The notes under the pieces were generated by a model. It made no database searches, was not told where the DNA came from, and saw only the letters and a program-made list of their open reading frames with translations. A DNA stretch of 64,000 nt from Streptomyces sp. NBC_01210. Lineage in GTDB: Bacteria > Actinomycetota > Actinomycetes > Streptomycetales > Streptomycetaceae. The DNA lies in contig NZ_CP108549.1 in the NCBI RefSeq assembly GCF_036010325.1, forward strand, positions 7,750,001 through 7,814,000. Reading direction: 5' to 3'. Of the stretch, positions 24,671 to 32,987 are shown piece by piece. The position numbers and the translations under genes are program-made. Each line of letters begins with the position of its first letter. The first letter of the stretch is position 1.

Positions 24671-25863
24671 TGGCCCCACGAACCACACCCGACACTGTCA
24701 TCACCGGCATGGGCCTGATCACCGCCTACGGCGGCGGCACCGGCGCCTTCTGGAGCGGACTGCTGGCCGGATCCCGGGCGCTGCGCCCGCACGCCGCCCT
24801 GGCCGCCGCAGGCTTCGAGCGCACGGTGACCGCGCCGGTCGCCATGGCGGACGGCGCGGGGAGCGACGAGCGGCACGGCTCCCGCCGCAGCCTCCTGGCC
24901 CGGGTCGCCACCGGCCAGGCAATGCGCGAGGCCTCTCTGGCCGATCTCGGCCCCGGAACACTGGTGGTGACGGTAGGTCAGACTCCGAAGGCCGACGACG
25001 CGAGGGAAGGCGCGGGTGACGGCGCGGCGCCACGCTGGGGACGGGACGAGCTCGCCGGCCCCTCGCCCGCAGACCTGCCCGGCATCTCCCCGCGCGCCGA
25101 GACCGTCTATCTCTCCCAGGCCTGCGCCTCCGTCTCCTTCGCCCTCGACTACGCCCGCACCTGGCTGCGCTCCGGCTGCGGCACGACCGCCCTCGTCGTC
25201 GGCACCTGCGTACTCAACGCCTACGAATACGCGGGCATGGCCATCACCGGGGCGCTCAGCCCCACCGGCGCCCGCCCCTTCGACACCGCCCGCGACGGCA
25301 CCAGCCTCGGCGAGGGCGCCGGGGCACTCCTGCTGGAGACCGCGGCGGCCGCCGACCGGCGCGGAGTGCGACCACAGGCCGTTCTCGCCGGCGCCGCCGC
25401 CCGCGTGAACGGCCGCAGCCCGGCCGCCTCGGACGAGGAAGCCATCAGTGACTGCGTCCGTGCAGCCCTGGACGACGCCGGACTCGAACGCGTCGGCTAC
25501 ATCCACGCCCACGCCACCGGAACCGTCCAGGGCGACACCGTAGAACTGGCCGCGCTCGAGGCCGTGGGCGCTCCACTCGGCTGGGAGGCCGTCCCCGTCA
25601 GCGGCCACAAGGGCGGCATCGGCCACCTCATGCACGCCTCGTCCGCCCCCGGAATCGCCGCTGCCCTGGGCTATCTGCGCACCGGCACGGCCCCCGGCAC
25701 GCCCGGCCTCGACGCCCCGGAAGCGGCCGGCCGGTCCCTACGCCTGCTGACCAGGCCCCGTGAACTGCCCGGCGCGCCCCGCAGCTGCCTCGTCAACAGC
25801 TTCGGTTTCGCCGGAAACAACTCCTCTCTCGTCCTGACCGCACCGGATGGGAGCACCCGGTGA
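24670..25863 (+). CDS. Stand-alone beta-ketoacyl synthase (KAS I/II type)
   Basis: 397 residues. The Cys-His-His set is complete: Cys152 in QACAS, His281 in HAHATGT, and His319 following Lys314 in KGGIGH. The family glycine-rich end (VNSFGFAGNN) is present. It is more divergent than the KS-alpha at 31708 and has no adjoining chain-length factor, unless the short KS-like protein at 21001 serves. It condenses an acyl thioester with a malonyl unit, probably on a small molecule prepared by the ligase, ThDP enzyme and ALDH of the same operon. GTGA overlap with the transferase gene downstream. Confidence 0.85.
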   Translation: MAPRTTPDTVITGMGLITAYGGGTGAFWSGLLAGSRALRPHAALAAAGFERTVTAPVAMADGAGSDERHGSRRSLLARVATGQAMREASLADLGPGTLVVTVGQTPKADDAREGAGDGAAPRWGRDELAGPSPADLPGISPRAETVYLSQACASVSFALDYARTWLRSGCGTTALVVGTCVLNAYEYAGMAITGALSPTGARPFDTARDGTSLGEGAGALLLETAAAADRRGVRPQAVLAGAAARVNGRSPAASDEEAISDCVRAALDDAGLERVGYIHAHATGTVQGDTVELAALEAVGAPLGWEAVPVSGHKGGIGHLMHASSAPGIAAALGYLRTGTAPGTPGLDAPEAAGRSLRLLTRPRELPGAPRSCLVNSFGFAGNNSSLVLTAPDGSTR

Positions 25864-27074
25864 TCCGCACGCTGCGCGCCCGGGCCGACTACGGCTGGCG
25901 GCACAGCGCCGAGCCCGCCGTGGCCCAGCTGCGGCGGCTGTACGAAGGCGAGTTGCGCGCCGCCCTGCCCCGCAGATCCGTGCACACCCACGGCGCGGAC
26001 GGCGGACCCGGCGTCTCGTACACCGGCCCGCAGGAGATCGGCAAAGGGCTGCTCGCCCAGATCGAATGCCACAGCGGCAGCCCCGGCTCCCCGGCCGCCG
26101 CCGGACCCGAGCTGGTCATGGTCACCGCATCGGCCCGCCGACTGGCCGCACTGCCCAGCGACCGCTCGCTGCTGCTGCCGGCCCGCGTCCACCAGATCGT
26201 GCCGATCCGGGGCGACCTGGCAACCGTGCTGGCCGGCCGCAGCCGCCGGAATCTGGACAGATTCCGGCGCAACCAGCGGGTGGAAGGCTGGAGTTGGGAA
26301 CACGCCGGAACCCAGGAAGACCTCGACTTCTTCCACCGGCGGATGCTGCTGCCGACCGTGCGAGACCGGTACGGCCCCTACGCCGTCAGCGAGGACCCGA
26401 CCGTGATGCGGGAGTGCCTGCTGCGCCAGGGCCATCTCTTCTTCGTACGGGCCGGCGGCCCCGGCGGAGAGCGCATCGCGGGAGCACTGTGCCGCTGGGA
26501 CGCACGACGGCGCACCCTGCGCTTCCGGCTCACCGGAGTGCTTGACGCCGACCCCGAGCTGCGCAGGGCGGGCGCCCTCATCGCCGCCGAGTACTTCGTC
26601 TTCGACTGGGCGTGGCGGCATGACGTCGCCGCGGTCGACCTCTCCGGCGGCGCTCCGTTCCTGTCCCGCCCGATCGTCCAGTACAAGATGCGGCTGAACG
26701 CCGAGATCGTGCCGGCGCCCACCCCCGTACGCCATCTCGGGACGTGGTTGCACATCGCGCGGGACAGTGCGGGGGTACGCGATTTCCTGGTGGCCAACCC
26801 TCTGCTCGCCACTGTGCCCGGCGGCGGTCTTGAAGCCGTCTACTTCCACGACCGGACGCGGCCCGTGCGGGAGGATGTGGCGTGGCGCAGCGCGGGCGTC
26901 GACCGGTTCCGCGCCGTGGACCTCGATGAATTCCTTTCCCCGCGGGCAAAGTTGGACGACGGGTCAAGCGGTGCTCCAGTGCTGCCTGTCACGGTTCTGG
27001 AAGGCCCGCCAACCGCAGGGCTTCTCAGCACATTCCACGAAGGAGGCCGACGGTGGCACACCGGACGCTCATAG
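25860..27074 (+). CDS. GNAT/FemAB-like acyltransferase
   Basis: 404 residues. The middle and C-terminal parts (RSRRNLDRFRRNQRV near 128-142; RRAGALIAAEYFVFDWAWR near 239-257; LSGGAPFLSRPIVQYK near 262-277) follow the pattern of Acetyltransf_6/FemAB-like proteins, which transfer acyl or aminoacyl groups to amines. GTG 25860 overlaps the upstream stop, and the gene overlaps the type II PKS cyclase start by 22 bp, physically linking the building-block operon to the polyketide genes. An N-acyl transfer step in tailoring is possible. Substrate unknown. Confidence 0.65.
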   Translation: MIRTLRARADYGWRHSAEPAVAQLRRLYEGELRAALPRRSVHTHGADGGPGVSYTGPQEIGKGLLAQIECHSGSPGSPAAAGPELVMVTASARRLAALPSDRSLLLPARVHQIVPIRGDLATVLAGRSRRNLDRFRRNQRVEGWSWEHAGTQEDLDFFHRRMLLPTVRDRYGPYAVSEDPTVMRECLLRQGHLFFVRAGGPGGERIAGALCRWDARRRTLRFRLTGVLDADPELRRAGALIAAEYFVFDWAWRHDVAAVDLSGGAPFLSRPIVQYKMRLNAEIVPAPTPVRHLGTWLHIARDSAGVRDFLVANPLLATVPGGGLEAVYFHDRTRPVREDVAWRSAGVDRFRAVDLDEFLSPRAKLDDGSSGAPVLPVTVLEGPPTAGLLSTFHEGGRRWHTGRS

Positions 27075-27391
27075 TGGCTCGGATGGAGCCGGGCAAAGCC
27101 GGCGACATCGCCAAGATCTTCGAGGAGTCGGACTCGAGCGAGCTGCCCCACATGATCGGTGTGGCGAGGCGGTCGCTGTTCACCTTCCACGACCTCTACT
27201 TCCACCTCGTCGAGGCCGACAACGACATCAGCCCCCGTCTCTACCAGGCCCGCAGCCATCCCCTCTACGACGACATCAACACCCGGCTCGCCGAGTGCGT
27301 CTCGCCGTACGACCCGAACTGGCGGGAGCCCAAGGACGCGATGGCGCAGCCCTTCTACGTGTGGACCAAAGAAGGAGGAAGGATCCAGTGA
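27053..27391 (+). CDS. TcmI-family polyketide cyclase
   Basis: 112 residues, the size of TcmI-like second/third-ring cyclases (dimeric alpha+beta-barrel fold). It starts with RTLIVARMEPGKAGDIAKIFEESD and has the FHDLYFHLVE core strand pattern of the family. AGGAGG at 27041-27046 precedes GTG 27053. It starts inside the end of the acyltransferase gene and its stop overlaps the ACP start. TcmI-type cyclases direct later aldol closures of aromatic polyketides and are a marker of long-chain (tetracenomycin or pentangular) type II systems. Confidence 0.9.
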   Translation: MAHRTLIVARMEPGKAGDIAKIFEESDSSELPHMIGVARRSLFTFHDLYFHLVEADNDISPRLYQARSHPLYDDINTRLAECVSPYDPNWREPKDAMAQPFYVWTKEGGRIQ

Positions 27392-27648
27392 GCGAGTTCA
27401 CCCTGGCGGAGCTTGCCGGCAAGCTCCGCGAATGCGCCGGAGAGTCCGAGGGAATCGACCTCGACAGCGACGCGGTGCTGGACGTTCCCTTCATCGACCT
27501 CGGCTACGACTCGCTGGCGCTGCTCCAGGTGACCGGAGTCATCAAGCGCGAGCGCGGAGTCGAGCTCTCCGACGACGCCGTGGTGGAGGCAGAGACACCG
27601 CGCATCCTGCTCAAGATGATCAACGTCAATCTTCCTGAGGCGGCATGA
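27388..27648 (+). CDS. Type II PKS acyl carrier protein
   Basis: 86 residues. Ser42 in DLGYDSLALLQ is the phosphopantetheine site; the flanking residues are those of aromatic-polyketide ACPs. GTGA overlap upstream and ATGA overlap downstream make it part of a continuous translational chain. It carries the growing chain for the KS-alpha/CLF pair, which lie unusually far away (4.3 kb downstream) in a separate operon, with a divergent oxidase pair in between. Normally the three minimal-PKS genes are adjacent. Confidence 0.93.
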   Translation: MSEFTLAELAGKLRECAGESEGIDLDSDAVLDVPFIDLGYDSLALLQVTGVIKRERGVELSDDAVVEAETPRILLKMINVNLPEAA

Positions 27649-28400
27649 GCACCGAAGATGCCAACGCTTCGGGTCTGGCCGGAAAGCGAGTGCTCATCAC
27701 CGGGGGCACTCGCGGCATCGGACGGGCGACGGCTCTGGCCTTCGCCCGTGCCGGGGCACAGGTGGTGGCGGGACACAGCAGGGACGGCGAGGCCGCCGAG
27801 TCGCTCGTGCGGGAACTGGGCGAGTTCGGCGCCGGTCATCTGACCGTACGCGCCGACGTCACCACCGCTGACGGAGCCAGAGAGCTCGCCGAGGCCTGCG
27901 AGGAGCAGCTCGGCGGGCTCGACGTCCTGGTGAACAACGTCGGCATCGACGGCCACGCCAAGTTCGGCGATCTGGAAGCGGCGGAGTGGCAAAGGCTGTT
28001 CGACCACAATGTCACCTCCGCCTATCTGGTCACCCAGGCCGTGCTCGATCAGCTCAGCGAGGGCGCGTCCATCGTCAACATCGGCTCGTCGGTCGCCCTG
28101 CGCGGCCGGCCGTTCAGCGCCCACTACTCCGCGTCCAAGGCGGCCCTCGTCGGCTTCGGGCGGGCGCTGTGCAAGGAGCTCGGGCCGCGCGGCATCCGCG
28201 TCAACACCGTGGCCCCGGGTGTGACCGAGGCCGAGACCGGAGGAGATCTGCCGCCGCAACTGCGGGAGCGGATCGCCTCGATGACCGCTCTGGGCCGTCT
28301 TGGCCGACCCGAGGACGTGGCCGGGGCCGTGCTCTTCCTGGCGGGCGACGCCTCCCGCTATGTCACCGGTGCCACGATCACCGTCGATGGAGGAATCTGA
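27645..28400 (+). CDS. Ketoreductase (SDR) of the type II PKS, copy 1
   Basis: 251 residues, classical short-chain dehydrogenase. The NADPH motif TGGTRGIG is at 20-27, the NNVG strand motif near 90, the catalytic Ser in NIGSS and Tyr/Lys in YSASK. It ends with the usual TGATITVDGG. FabG-like SDRs in this setting reduce a carbonyl of the polyketide. A second copy is at 35216. Two ketoreductases suggest two reduction positions or a late tailoring reduction, as in several pentangular clusters. Overlaps the ACP stop and the next start. Confidence 0.92.
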   Translation: MSTEDANASGLAGKRVLITGGTRGIGRATALAFARAGAQVVAGHSRDGEAAESLVRELGEFGAGHLTVRADVTTADGARELAEACEEQLGGLDVLVNNVGIDGHAKFGDLEAAEWQRLFDHNVTSAYLVTQAVLDQLSEGASIVNIGSSVALRGRPFSAHYSASKAALVGFGRALCKELGPRGIRVNTVAPGVTEAETGGDLPPQLRERIASMTALGRLGRPEDVAGAVLFLAGDASRYVTGATITVDGGI

Positions 28401-28780
28401 TGCCGTACGCAGCGATCACCTACCGGGTCAAGCCCGGGCACGAGGACGAGATCGCGGAGATCTTCGCCCATTTCACCCGGGTCGACACCCCCGACTACCA
28501 GGGCGAGGACGGCGCGGCCGCCGGACGGCTCCTGGGCACTGGAGTGTTCATCAAGGACGACGTGATGGTGCGCGTCATCCACTACGAGGGCGACTTCGCC
28601 GCCATCGGCCGCCATATGGCCACCCAGAAGGGCGTGCACATCCTGGAGGAGAAGCTCCAGCCGTATCTGGCCGAGGAGCGTGACACCTCCTCACCGGCCG
28701 GCTTCGCCGCGTACTTCCGCAACGCCACGATGCGGTCCATCGCGCAGCTCAGCGTCGACTCCCACCCGGCACAGGCCTGA
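28400..28780 (+). CDS. SchA/CurD-like protein, copy 1
   Basis: 126 residues. The sequence AAITYRVKPGHEDEIAEIFA, then GRLLGTGVFIKDDVMVRVI, and a final FRNATMRSIAQLSV follow the SchA/CurD domain of spore-pigment and pentangular clusters. The first part looks like an ABM-type ferredoxin-like fold. The biochemical role is not settled; these proteins co-occur with cyclases and may help fold or oxidise the chain. TGATG overlap with the ketoreductase gene. A diverged second copy lies at 30709 on the other strand. Confidence 0.88.
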   Translation: MPYAAITYRVKPGHEDEIAEIFAHFTRVDTPDYQGEDGAAAGRLLGTGVFIKDDVMVRVIHYEGDFAAIGRHMATQKGVHILEEKLQPYLAEERDTSSPAGFAAYFRNATMRSIAQLSVDSHPAQA

Positions 28781-28785
28781 GTGCC

Positions 28786-29241
28786 ATGACCGAGGTGCTG
28801 GGGATAGCTGTTCTCCTCGGCAGCGGTGTCACCGCGGGGGTGCTCTTCGCCGTGGCGCTGAGCGTGCTCCCGGCACTCTTCGCCATGGAGACGGGCACCT
28901 ACGTGTACGCGCACAAACTGCTGGGCCGCAACTGGGACCCGACCATGCCGGTTGTCGTCCTCACCTCCACGCTGCTGACCGCGGCGCTCGCCGTCATGGC
29001 CGACGACGGCGCCGCCCAGATCCTGTTCACCGCCGCCGCGGTCCTGCTGCTCGGGGTCTCCGCCGTCTCGCACCTGTGCAACGTGCCGATCAACCGCAGG
29101 GTGAAAGCCGTCGAGAACCCGGACGAGCTACCGGCCGACTGGCAGGACCCGCGCCCGCTGTGGCGCCGCTGGCACCTGCTGCGCACTCTGCTCGCCGTCA
29201 TCGCGCTCGCGCTCAATGCCGCGGCGGTCACCGTGATCTGA
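28786..29241 (+). CDS. DUF1772 membrane protein, copy 1
   Basis: 151 residues with four hydrophobic helices (about 7-30, 55-75, 80-100 and 130-150). The segment CNVPINRRVKAVENPDELPADW is typical of DUF1772, a family that includes anthrone-oxygenase-like proteins in polyketide pathways. A cofactor-free oxidation of an anthrone-type ring, or a membrane scaffold role, is possible; neither is proven here. The stop codon is inside the terminator hairpin at 29218-29259. A second member is at 34735. Confidence 0.85.
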   Translation: MTEVLGIAVLLGSGVTAGVLFAVALSVLPALFAMETGTYVYAHKLLGRNWDPTMPVVVLTSTLLTAALAVMADDGAAQILFTAAAVLLLGVSAVSHLCNVPINRRVKAVENPDELPADWQDPRPLWRRWHLLRTLLAVIALALNAAAVTVI

Positions 29242-29259
29242 CACGGTGACCGCCGCGGC
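29218..29259. terminator. Bidirectional terminator hairpin
   Basis: Perfect 18-bp arms, gccgcggcggtcaccgtg at 29218-29235 and its complement at 29242-29259, with a 6-base loop holding the stop codon of the DUF1772 gene. It separates the rightward building-block/PKS operon from the convergent multicopper oxidase. No U-tract follows, which is normal in Streptomyces. Confidence 0.75.
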
Positions 29260-29279
29260 GGTTCTGCCGGTACCTACGC

Positions 29280-30698
29280 TCAGTGCACCATCTCCATCTG
29301 GCCCATCATGCCCATCGTCAGATGGCCCATCAGATGGCAGTGGAACATGAACATCCCGGTGTACTCGGTGAACTTGATCTTTATCCGGGCACTCTCGCCG
29401 GGCATTACCGAGACGGTGTCCTTCAGCCCCGCCTCGCTCGGCCCGGCCGGCTTGCCATTGCGCTCCACGACCTGGAAGTGGTCCAGATGCGGGTGCAGGG
29501 AGTGCGGGATGGTGAATGCCACGTCCTTGTTCTCGATCGTCCAGATCTCGGTGGTGCCGAGCTTGGGACGGAAGTCGACGCGGTTGATGTCGAAGGGCTT
29601 GCCGTTGATCAGGTGCTGCTGGCTCTGCGGATCGAAGGACATCGCGAACTGCCGCTCCACCGTCGGCGTACCGAGGTCCGCCACCGGCCGGAGCCGGCCC
29701 GGCACACTGCTCGGGTCGTCCGCGCCGCGCACCACGTCGAAGCGCATCACCTCGGGGGCCTCGCCGGGATACGTCATCATCGTCTGCAGCACGATCTTCG
29801 AACCGACCGGGTACTTGGAGAAGTCGACGACTATCTCCTGCCGTTCGGCCGGCCACAGCTGCAGGATCCGGCTCGGCACCGGGGCCGGCAGCAGACCGCC
29901 GTCCGTGGCGATGTGCGTGAACTCGTCACCCTCGCCGAGCCGCAGCACGAAGGCCCGCTCGTTGGACGTGTTGACCAGGCGGAAGCGGTACTTGCGGGCG
30001 GCCACCCGGAAGTAGGGCCTGGGCGAGCCGTTCACCAGAAAGGTCGGCCGCTCCTGGAAGCCGTGCAGGTCGTACACGAGCGTGCCGTTGTCCTCGATCC
30101 TGGCGTCACGCAGCTGCAGCGTGACGTCGTACTGCCCCTTGGGAAGCGGCAGCCGGTCCTCTTCGGGGTCGGTGAGCACATAGGTGGCGGCGGCGCCGCG
30201 GTAGATGTTCTCCGCATGCGCGTGGTGCGAGTGGTCGTGCACCCACATCGTCGAGGCCAGTTGGCTGTTGGGGTAGTGGAACAGCCGGCTCTTGCCGGGA
30301 GCCACCTCGTTCTTGGGGTGGCCGTCGGAGTGCGCCGGGACGTGCCCACCGTGCAGATGCATGGAGAACGGCACGTTCAGGGCATTGGCCTGCTCGATGA
30401 CCACCGGCCGTCCGCGCCGCGCCACGATCAGCGGGCTCAGCGCGCCGTTGAACGTACGGACCGTGGAGGTCGTCCCGGGAAGGATCTCCACATCCGCTTC
30501 CCGTGTCGTCAGCCGGTACAGGTCGTAATCGGCAAGCCGGACCGGCCTCAGCGGCGGCGACACCTTCAGCGGCACGGTGAACGGGGTGGTGGCGTCCACG
30601 GTGCGCTTGGGCTGCGCCCCGAGAACGAGACCGGCGGGTACGGCGGCCAGAACACCGGCCGCTGCACCCGCCTTGAGCAGACTTCTGCGGTTCAGCAC
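29280..30698 (-). CDS. Tat-exported multicopper oxidase
   Basis: 472 residues. The N terminus has a twin-arginine signal (RRSLLK at 4-9, then a hydrophobic stretch to about residue 28). All four copper motifs are visible: HLHGGH, HDHSHHAH, HSLHPHLDH and the type 1 site HCHLMGHLTMGMM with its axial Met. This is the CotA/bilirubin-oxidase-like three-domain laccase family, which takes single electrons from phenols and reduces oxygen to water. GTG 30698 follows GGGAG by 6 bp. An exported laccase inside a polyphenol cluster could couple or oxidise the finished product outside the cell. It shares a transcript with the second SchA/CurD gene. Confidence 0.92.
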   Translation of the reverse strand: MLNRRSLLKAGAAAGVLAAVPAGLVLGAQPKRTVDATTPFTVPLKVSPPLRPVRLADYDLYRLTTREADVEILPGTTSTVRTFNGALSPLIVARRGRPVVIEQANALNVPFSMHLHGGHVPAHSDGHPKNEVAPGKSRLFHYPNSQLASTMWVHDHSHHAHAENIYRGAAATYVLTDPEEDRLPLPKGQYDVTLQLRDARIEDNGTLVYDLHGFQERPTFLVNGSPRPYFRVAARKYRFRLVNTSNERAFVLRLGEGDEFTHIATDGGLLPAPVPSRILQLWPAERQEIVVDFSKYPVGSKIVLQTMMTYPGEAPEVMRFDVVRGADDPSSVPGRLRPVADLGTPTVERQFAMSFDPQSQQHLINGKPFDINRVDFRPKLGTTEIWTIENKDVAFTIPHSLHPHLDHFQVVERNGKPAGPSEAGLKDTVSVMPGESARIKIKFTEYTGMFMFHCHLMGHLTMGMMGQMEMVH

Positions 30699-30708
30699 GG
30701 AATCTCCC

Positions 30709-31095
30709 TCAGTTCGTGGACTGGACTGTCGCGTCGCGTACGGACATCTGCGCCATGCAGGTGAGCAGGGACCGCTCGAAGGTGGCGACAAAGCCTTCGA
30801 CGGTGTCCGTCGCACGTGGCCTGGTCAGATAGGGGGCGAGCTTCTCCTCGACCTCGCGCACGCCCGGCTGCGTCGCCATGTGCCGGGCGATGGCGCCCAG
30901 ATCCCCCTGGTACTCGATGACGCGGACCATGGTGTCGTCGCGGATGAAGACGGCGGTGGCCAGAATCCGCGCGGCCTCCTCGCCCCCGTCGCCCTTGACG
31001 ACGGGGGAGCCCACCCGGCGGAATCCGGTGAAGATCTCGGTGATCTCCTTCTCGTAGCCGGCCTTGATGTCGTACGTGATGGCGGCGAAAGGCAT
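30709..31095 (-). CDS. SchA/CurD-like protein, copy 2
   Basis: 128 residues, similar along its whole length to the copy at 28400 (AAITYDIKAGYEKEITEIF; AVFIRDDTMVRVIEYQGD; LEEKLAPYL-like EEKLAPYL). ATG 31095 has GGGAG 5 bp upstream; an upstream in-frame ATG at 31131 adds twelve unconserved residues. It is 10 bp before the oxidase gene on the same strand. Having two members suggests separate partners or heteromers. Function of the domain is not settled. Confidence 0.87.
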   Translation of the reverse strand: MPFAAITYDIKAGYEKEITEIFTGFRRVGSPVVKGDGGEEAARILATAVFIRDDTMVRVIEYQGDLGAIARHMATQPGVREVEEKLAPYLTRPRATDTVEGFVATFERSLLTCMAQMSVRDATVQSTN

Positions 31096-31276
31096 GGCTG
31101 CTCCCTCGATGGGTGCTGTGTCTCGCGCCATGGCAGGTCACAACGCTCGCCGTCGGCTCGAGCGTGAGTACACCGGGGCGTGGTGCAGGCACATCAATGC
31201 CTCTTCGAGCCGGTCTGTAGGAACGGCTGCGACGGTTCCAGCCACTGGACGGACCAGGTCGTTGAGGAGGCGGGCA

Positions 31277-31711
31277 GTGACCACCGAGATCACGCGCACC
31301 GTGCGGGTGCACGCTGACGACGTCGAGGCCAACACCCGGCGCGGCGGCGACATCCGGACGACGCTCAGCCCCAGGACAGTGGGGTGCACTTCCGGATTCG
31401 GCGGTGTGCTGACCCTGGAGCCGGGCGACTTCGTCACCGAGCACTACCACCCGTATTCCGAGGAGTTCCTGCATGTCGTCTCCGGCCAGCTGGAGATGAC
31501 GATGGACGGCCAGCCGATCACGCTCGGCCCCGGCGACTCGCTGCTGGTGCCGATCGGCGTACGCCACCGGCTGGTCAACACCGGCACCGAGACGGCGAGC
31601 GGCGCGTTCCATCTCTCACCTCTGGCGCCCCGCCCCGAACTAGGGCACGTGGACACCGAGAAGGTCCAGCGGCCGCAGGAGTCCAACCCCCAGGTGGGCG
31701 GTGCCCAGTGA
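31277..31711 (+). CDS. Cupin-domain polyketide cyclase/monooxygenase-type protein
   Basis: 144 residues, single cupin barrel. Metal-ligand positions are visible: His56, His58 and Glu62/63 in HYHPYSEEF and His98 in VRHRL. Small cupins of this type are standard in pentangular polyketide clusters, where they assist ring closure. GTG 31277 follows GAGGAGG by 6 bp and opens the second rightward operon; the stop overlaps the KS-alpha start. The 181-bp gap before it, shared with the divergent SchA/CurD gene, has two separated TCGAGC motifs but no clear tandem SARP box. Confidence 0.85.
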   Translation: MTTEITRTVRVHADDVEANTRRGGDIRTTLSPRTVGCTSGFGGVLTLEPGDFVTEHYHPYSEEFLHVVSGQLEMTMDGQPITLGPGDSLLVPIGVRHRLVNTGTETASGAFHLSPLAPRPELGHVDTEKVQRPQESNPQVGGAQ

Positions 31712-32985
31712 GCCGTAGGGCCGTCATCACCGGTATCGGTGTGGTGGCGCCGGGCGGGGTGGGCAGGGAGGCATTCTGGGGCCTGCTCTCCGCGGGGCGC
31801 ACCGCGACCCGCCGGATCACGCTGTTCGATCCCAGCGCCTTCCGTTCGCAGGTGGCAGCCGAGGCCGACTTCGACCCGGTGGCCGCCGGCCTGAACCCGC
31901 GCCAGGTCCGCCGCATGGACCGCGCGGCGCAGTTCGCGGTGGTCAGCGCGCGTGAGGCCGTCGAGGACAGCGGTCTCGACTTCGCGAACACTCCGCCCGA
32001 GCGCATCGGTGTGAGCATCGGCAGCGCCGTCGGCTGCACCATGGGGCTCGAGGAGGAGTACGTCCTGCTCAGCGACGCCGGCCGGCACTGGCTGGTGGAC
32101 CACACCTATGGAGTGCCGCATCTGTACGGCTACATGGTGCCGAGCACCCTGGCCGTCGAAGTCGCCTGGGAGGTGGGCGCGGAAGGACCCGTCGCCCTGA
32201 TCTCCACCGGCTGCACCTCCGGACTCGACTCCATCGGGCACGGCGCGCAGCTCATCGAGGAGGGGACGGCCGATGTCGTGCTGACCGGCGCGACCGACGC
32301 CCCGCTCTCCCCGATCACCGCGGCCTGCTTCGACGCCATCAAGGCCACCTCGCCCAACAACGGCGACCCGGAGCACGCCTCCCGCCCCTTCGACCAGGAC
32401 CGCGACGGTTTCGTCCTCGCGGAGGGCTCGGCGGTCCTTGTCCTGGAGGAGAAGGCGGCCGCCGAGCGTCGCGGCGCCCATATCTACGGCGAGCTCGTCG
32501 GCTTCGCGGGACGCAGCAACGCCTTCCATATGACGGGCCTGAAGGCCAACGGACGAGAGATGGCCGAGGCAATCAAGGTGGCGCTGGACCGGGCCCGGCT
32601 CGCCCCGACCTCCGTGGACTACATCAACGCGCACGGCTCGGGCACCAAGCAGAACGACCGGCACGAGACCGCCGCCTTCAAGCGCACGCTCGGCGGCCAC
32701 GCGTACAAGGTGCCGGTCAGTTCGATCAAGTCGATGGTCGGCCACTCGCTGGGCGCCATCGGCTCCATAGAGGTCGCGGCCTGCGCCCTGGCGCTGGACC
32801 GCCAAGTGGTGCCGCCCACCGCGAATCTGCGCACCTCCGATCCGGAGTGCGATCTGGACTATGTGCCGCTGACCGCCCGGGAGCATCGGATGGACGTGGT
32901 GCTCAGCGTCGGCAGCGGCTTCGGCGGCTTCCAGAGCGCCATGCTGCTGGCCCGGCCGGGCATGGTCGAGTACGGGAGGAGCTGA
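31708..32985 (+). CDS. Type II PKS ketosynthase alpha
   Basis: 425 residues. Catalytic set: Cys169 in STGCTSGLD, His309 in NAHGSGT, and His346 after Lys341 in KSMVGHS. The whole sequence is of the aromatic KS-alpha type ([25 protein letters not shown]). It condenses malonyl units on the ACP together with the chain-length factor immediately downstream (2 bp gap). Relatives with this spacing of motifs are those of pentangular polyphenol pathways; exact chain length cannot be read by eye. Confidence 0.96.
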   Translation: MSRRAVITGIGVVAPGGVGREAFWGLLSAGRTATRRITLFDPSAFRSQVAAEADFDPVAAGLNPRQVRRMDRAAQFAVVSAREAVEDSGLDFANTPPERIGVSIGSAVGCTMGLEEEYVLLSDAGRHWLVDHTYGVPHLYGYMVPSTLAVEVAWEVGAEGPVALISTGCTSGLDSIGHGAQLIEEGTADVVLTGATDAPLSPITAACFDAIKATSPNNGDPEHASRPFDQDRDGFVLAEGSAVLVLEEKAAAERRGAHIYGELVGFAGRSNAFHMTGLKANGREMAEAIKVALDRARLAPTSVDYINAHGSGTKQNDRHETAAFKRTLGGHAYKVPVSSIKSMVGHSLGAIGSIEVAACALALDRQVVPPTANLRTSDPECDLDYVPLTAREHRMDVVLSVGSGFGGFQSAMLLARPGMVEYGRS

Positions 32986-32987
32986 CG

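Noticed and set aside
31139..31276. Tandem SARP box upstream of the cupin/KS operon
   Set aside because: Two TCGAGC motifs are 47 bp apart, not at the 11- or 22-bp spacing expected, so I did not call a site.
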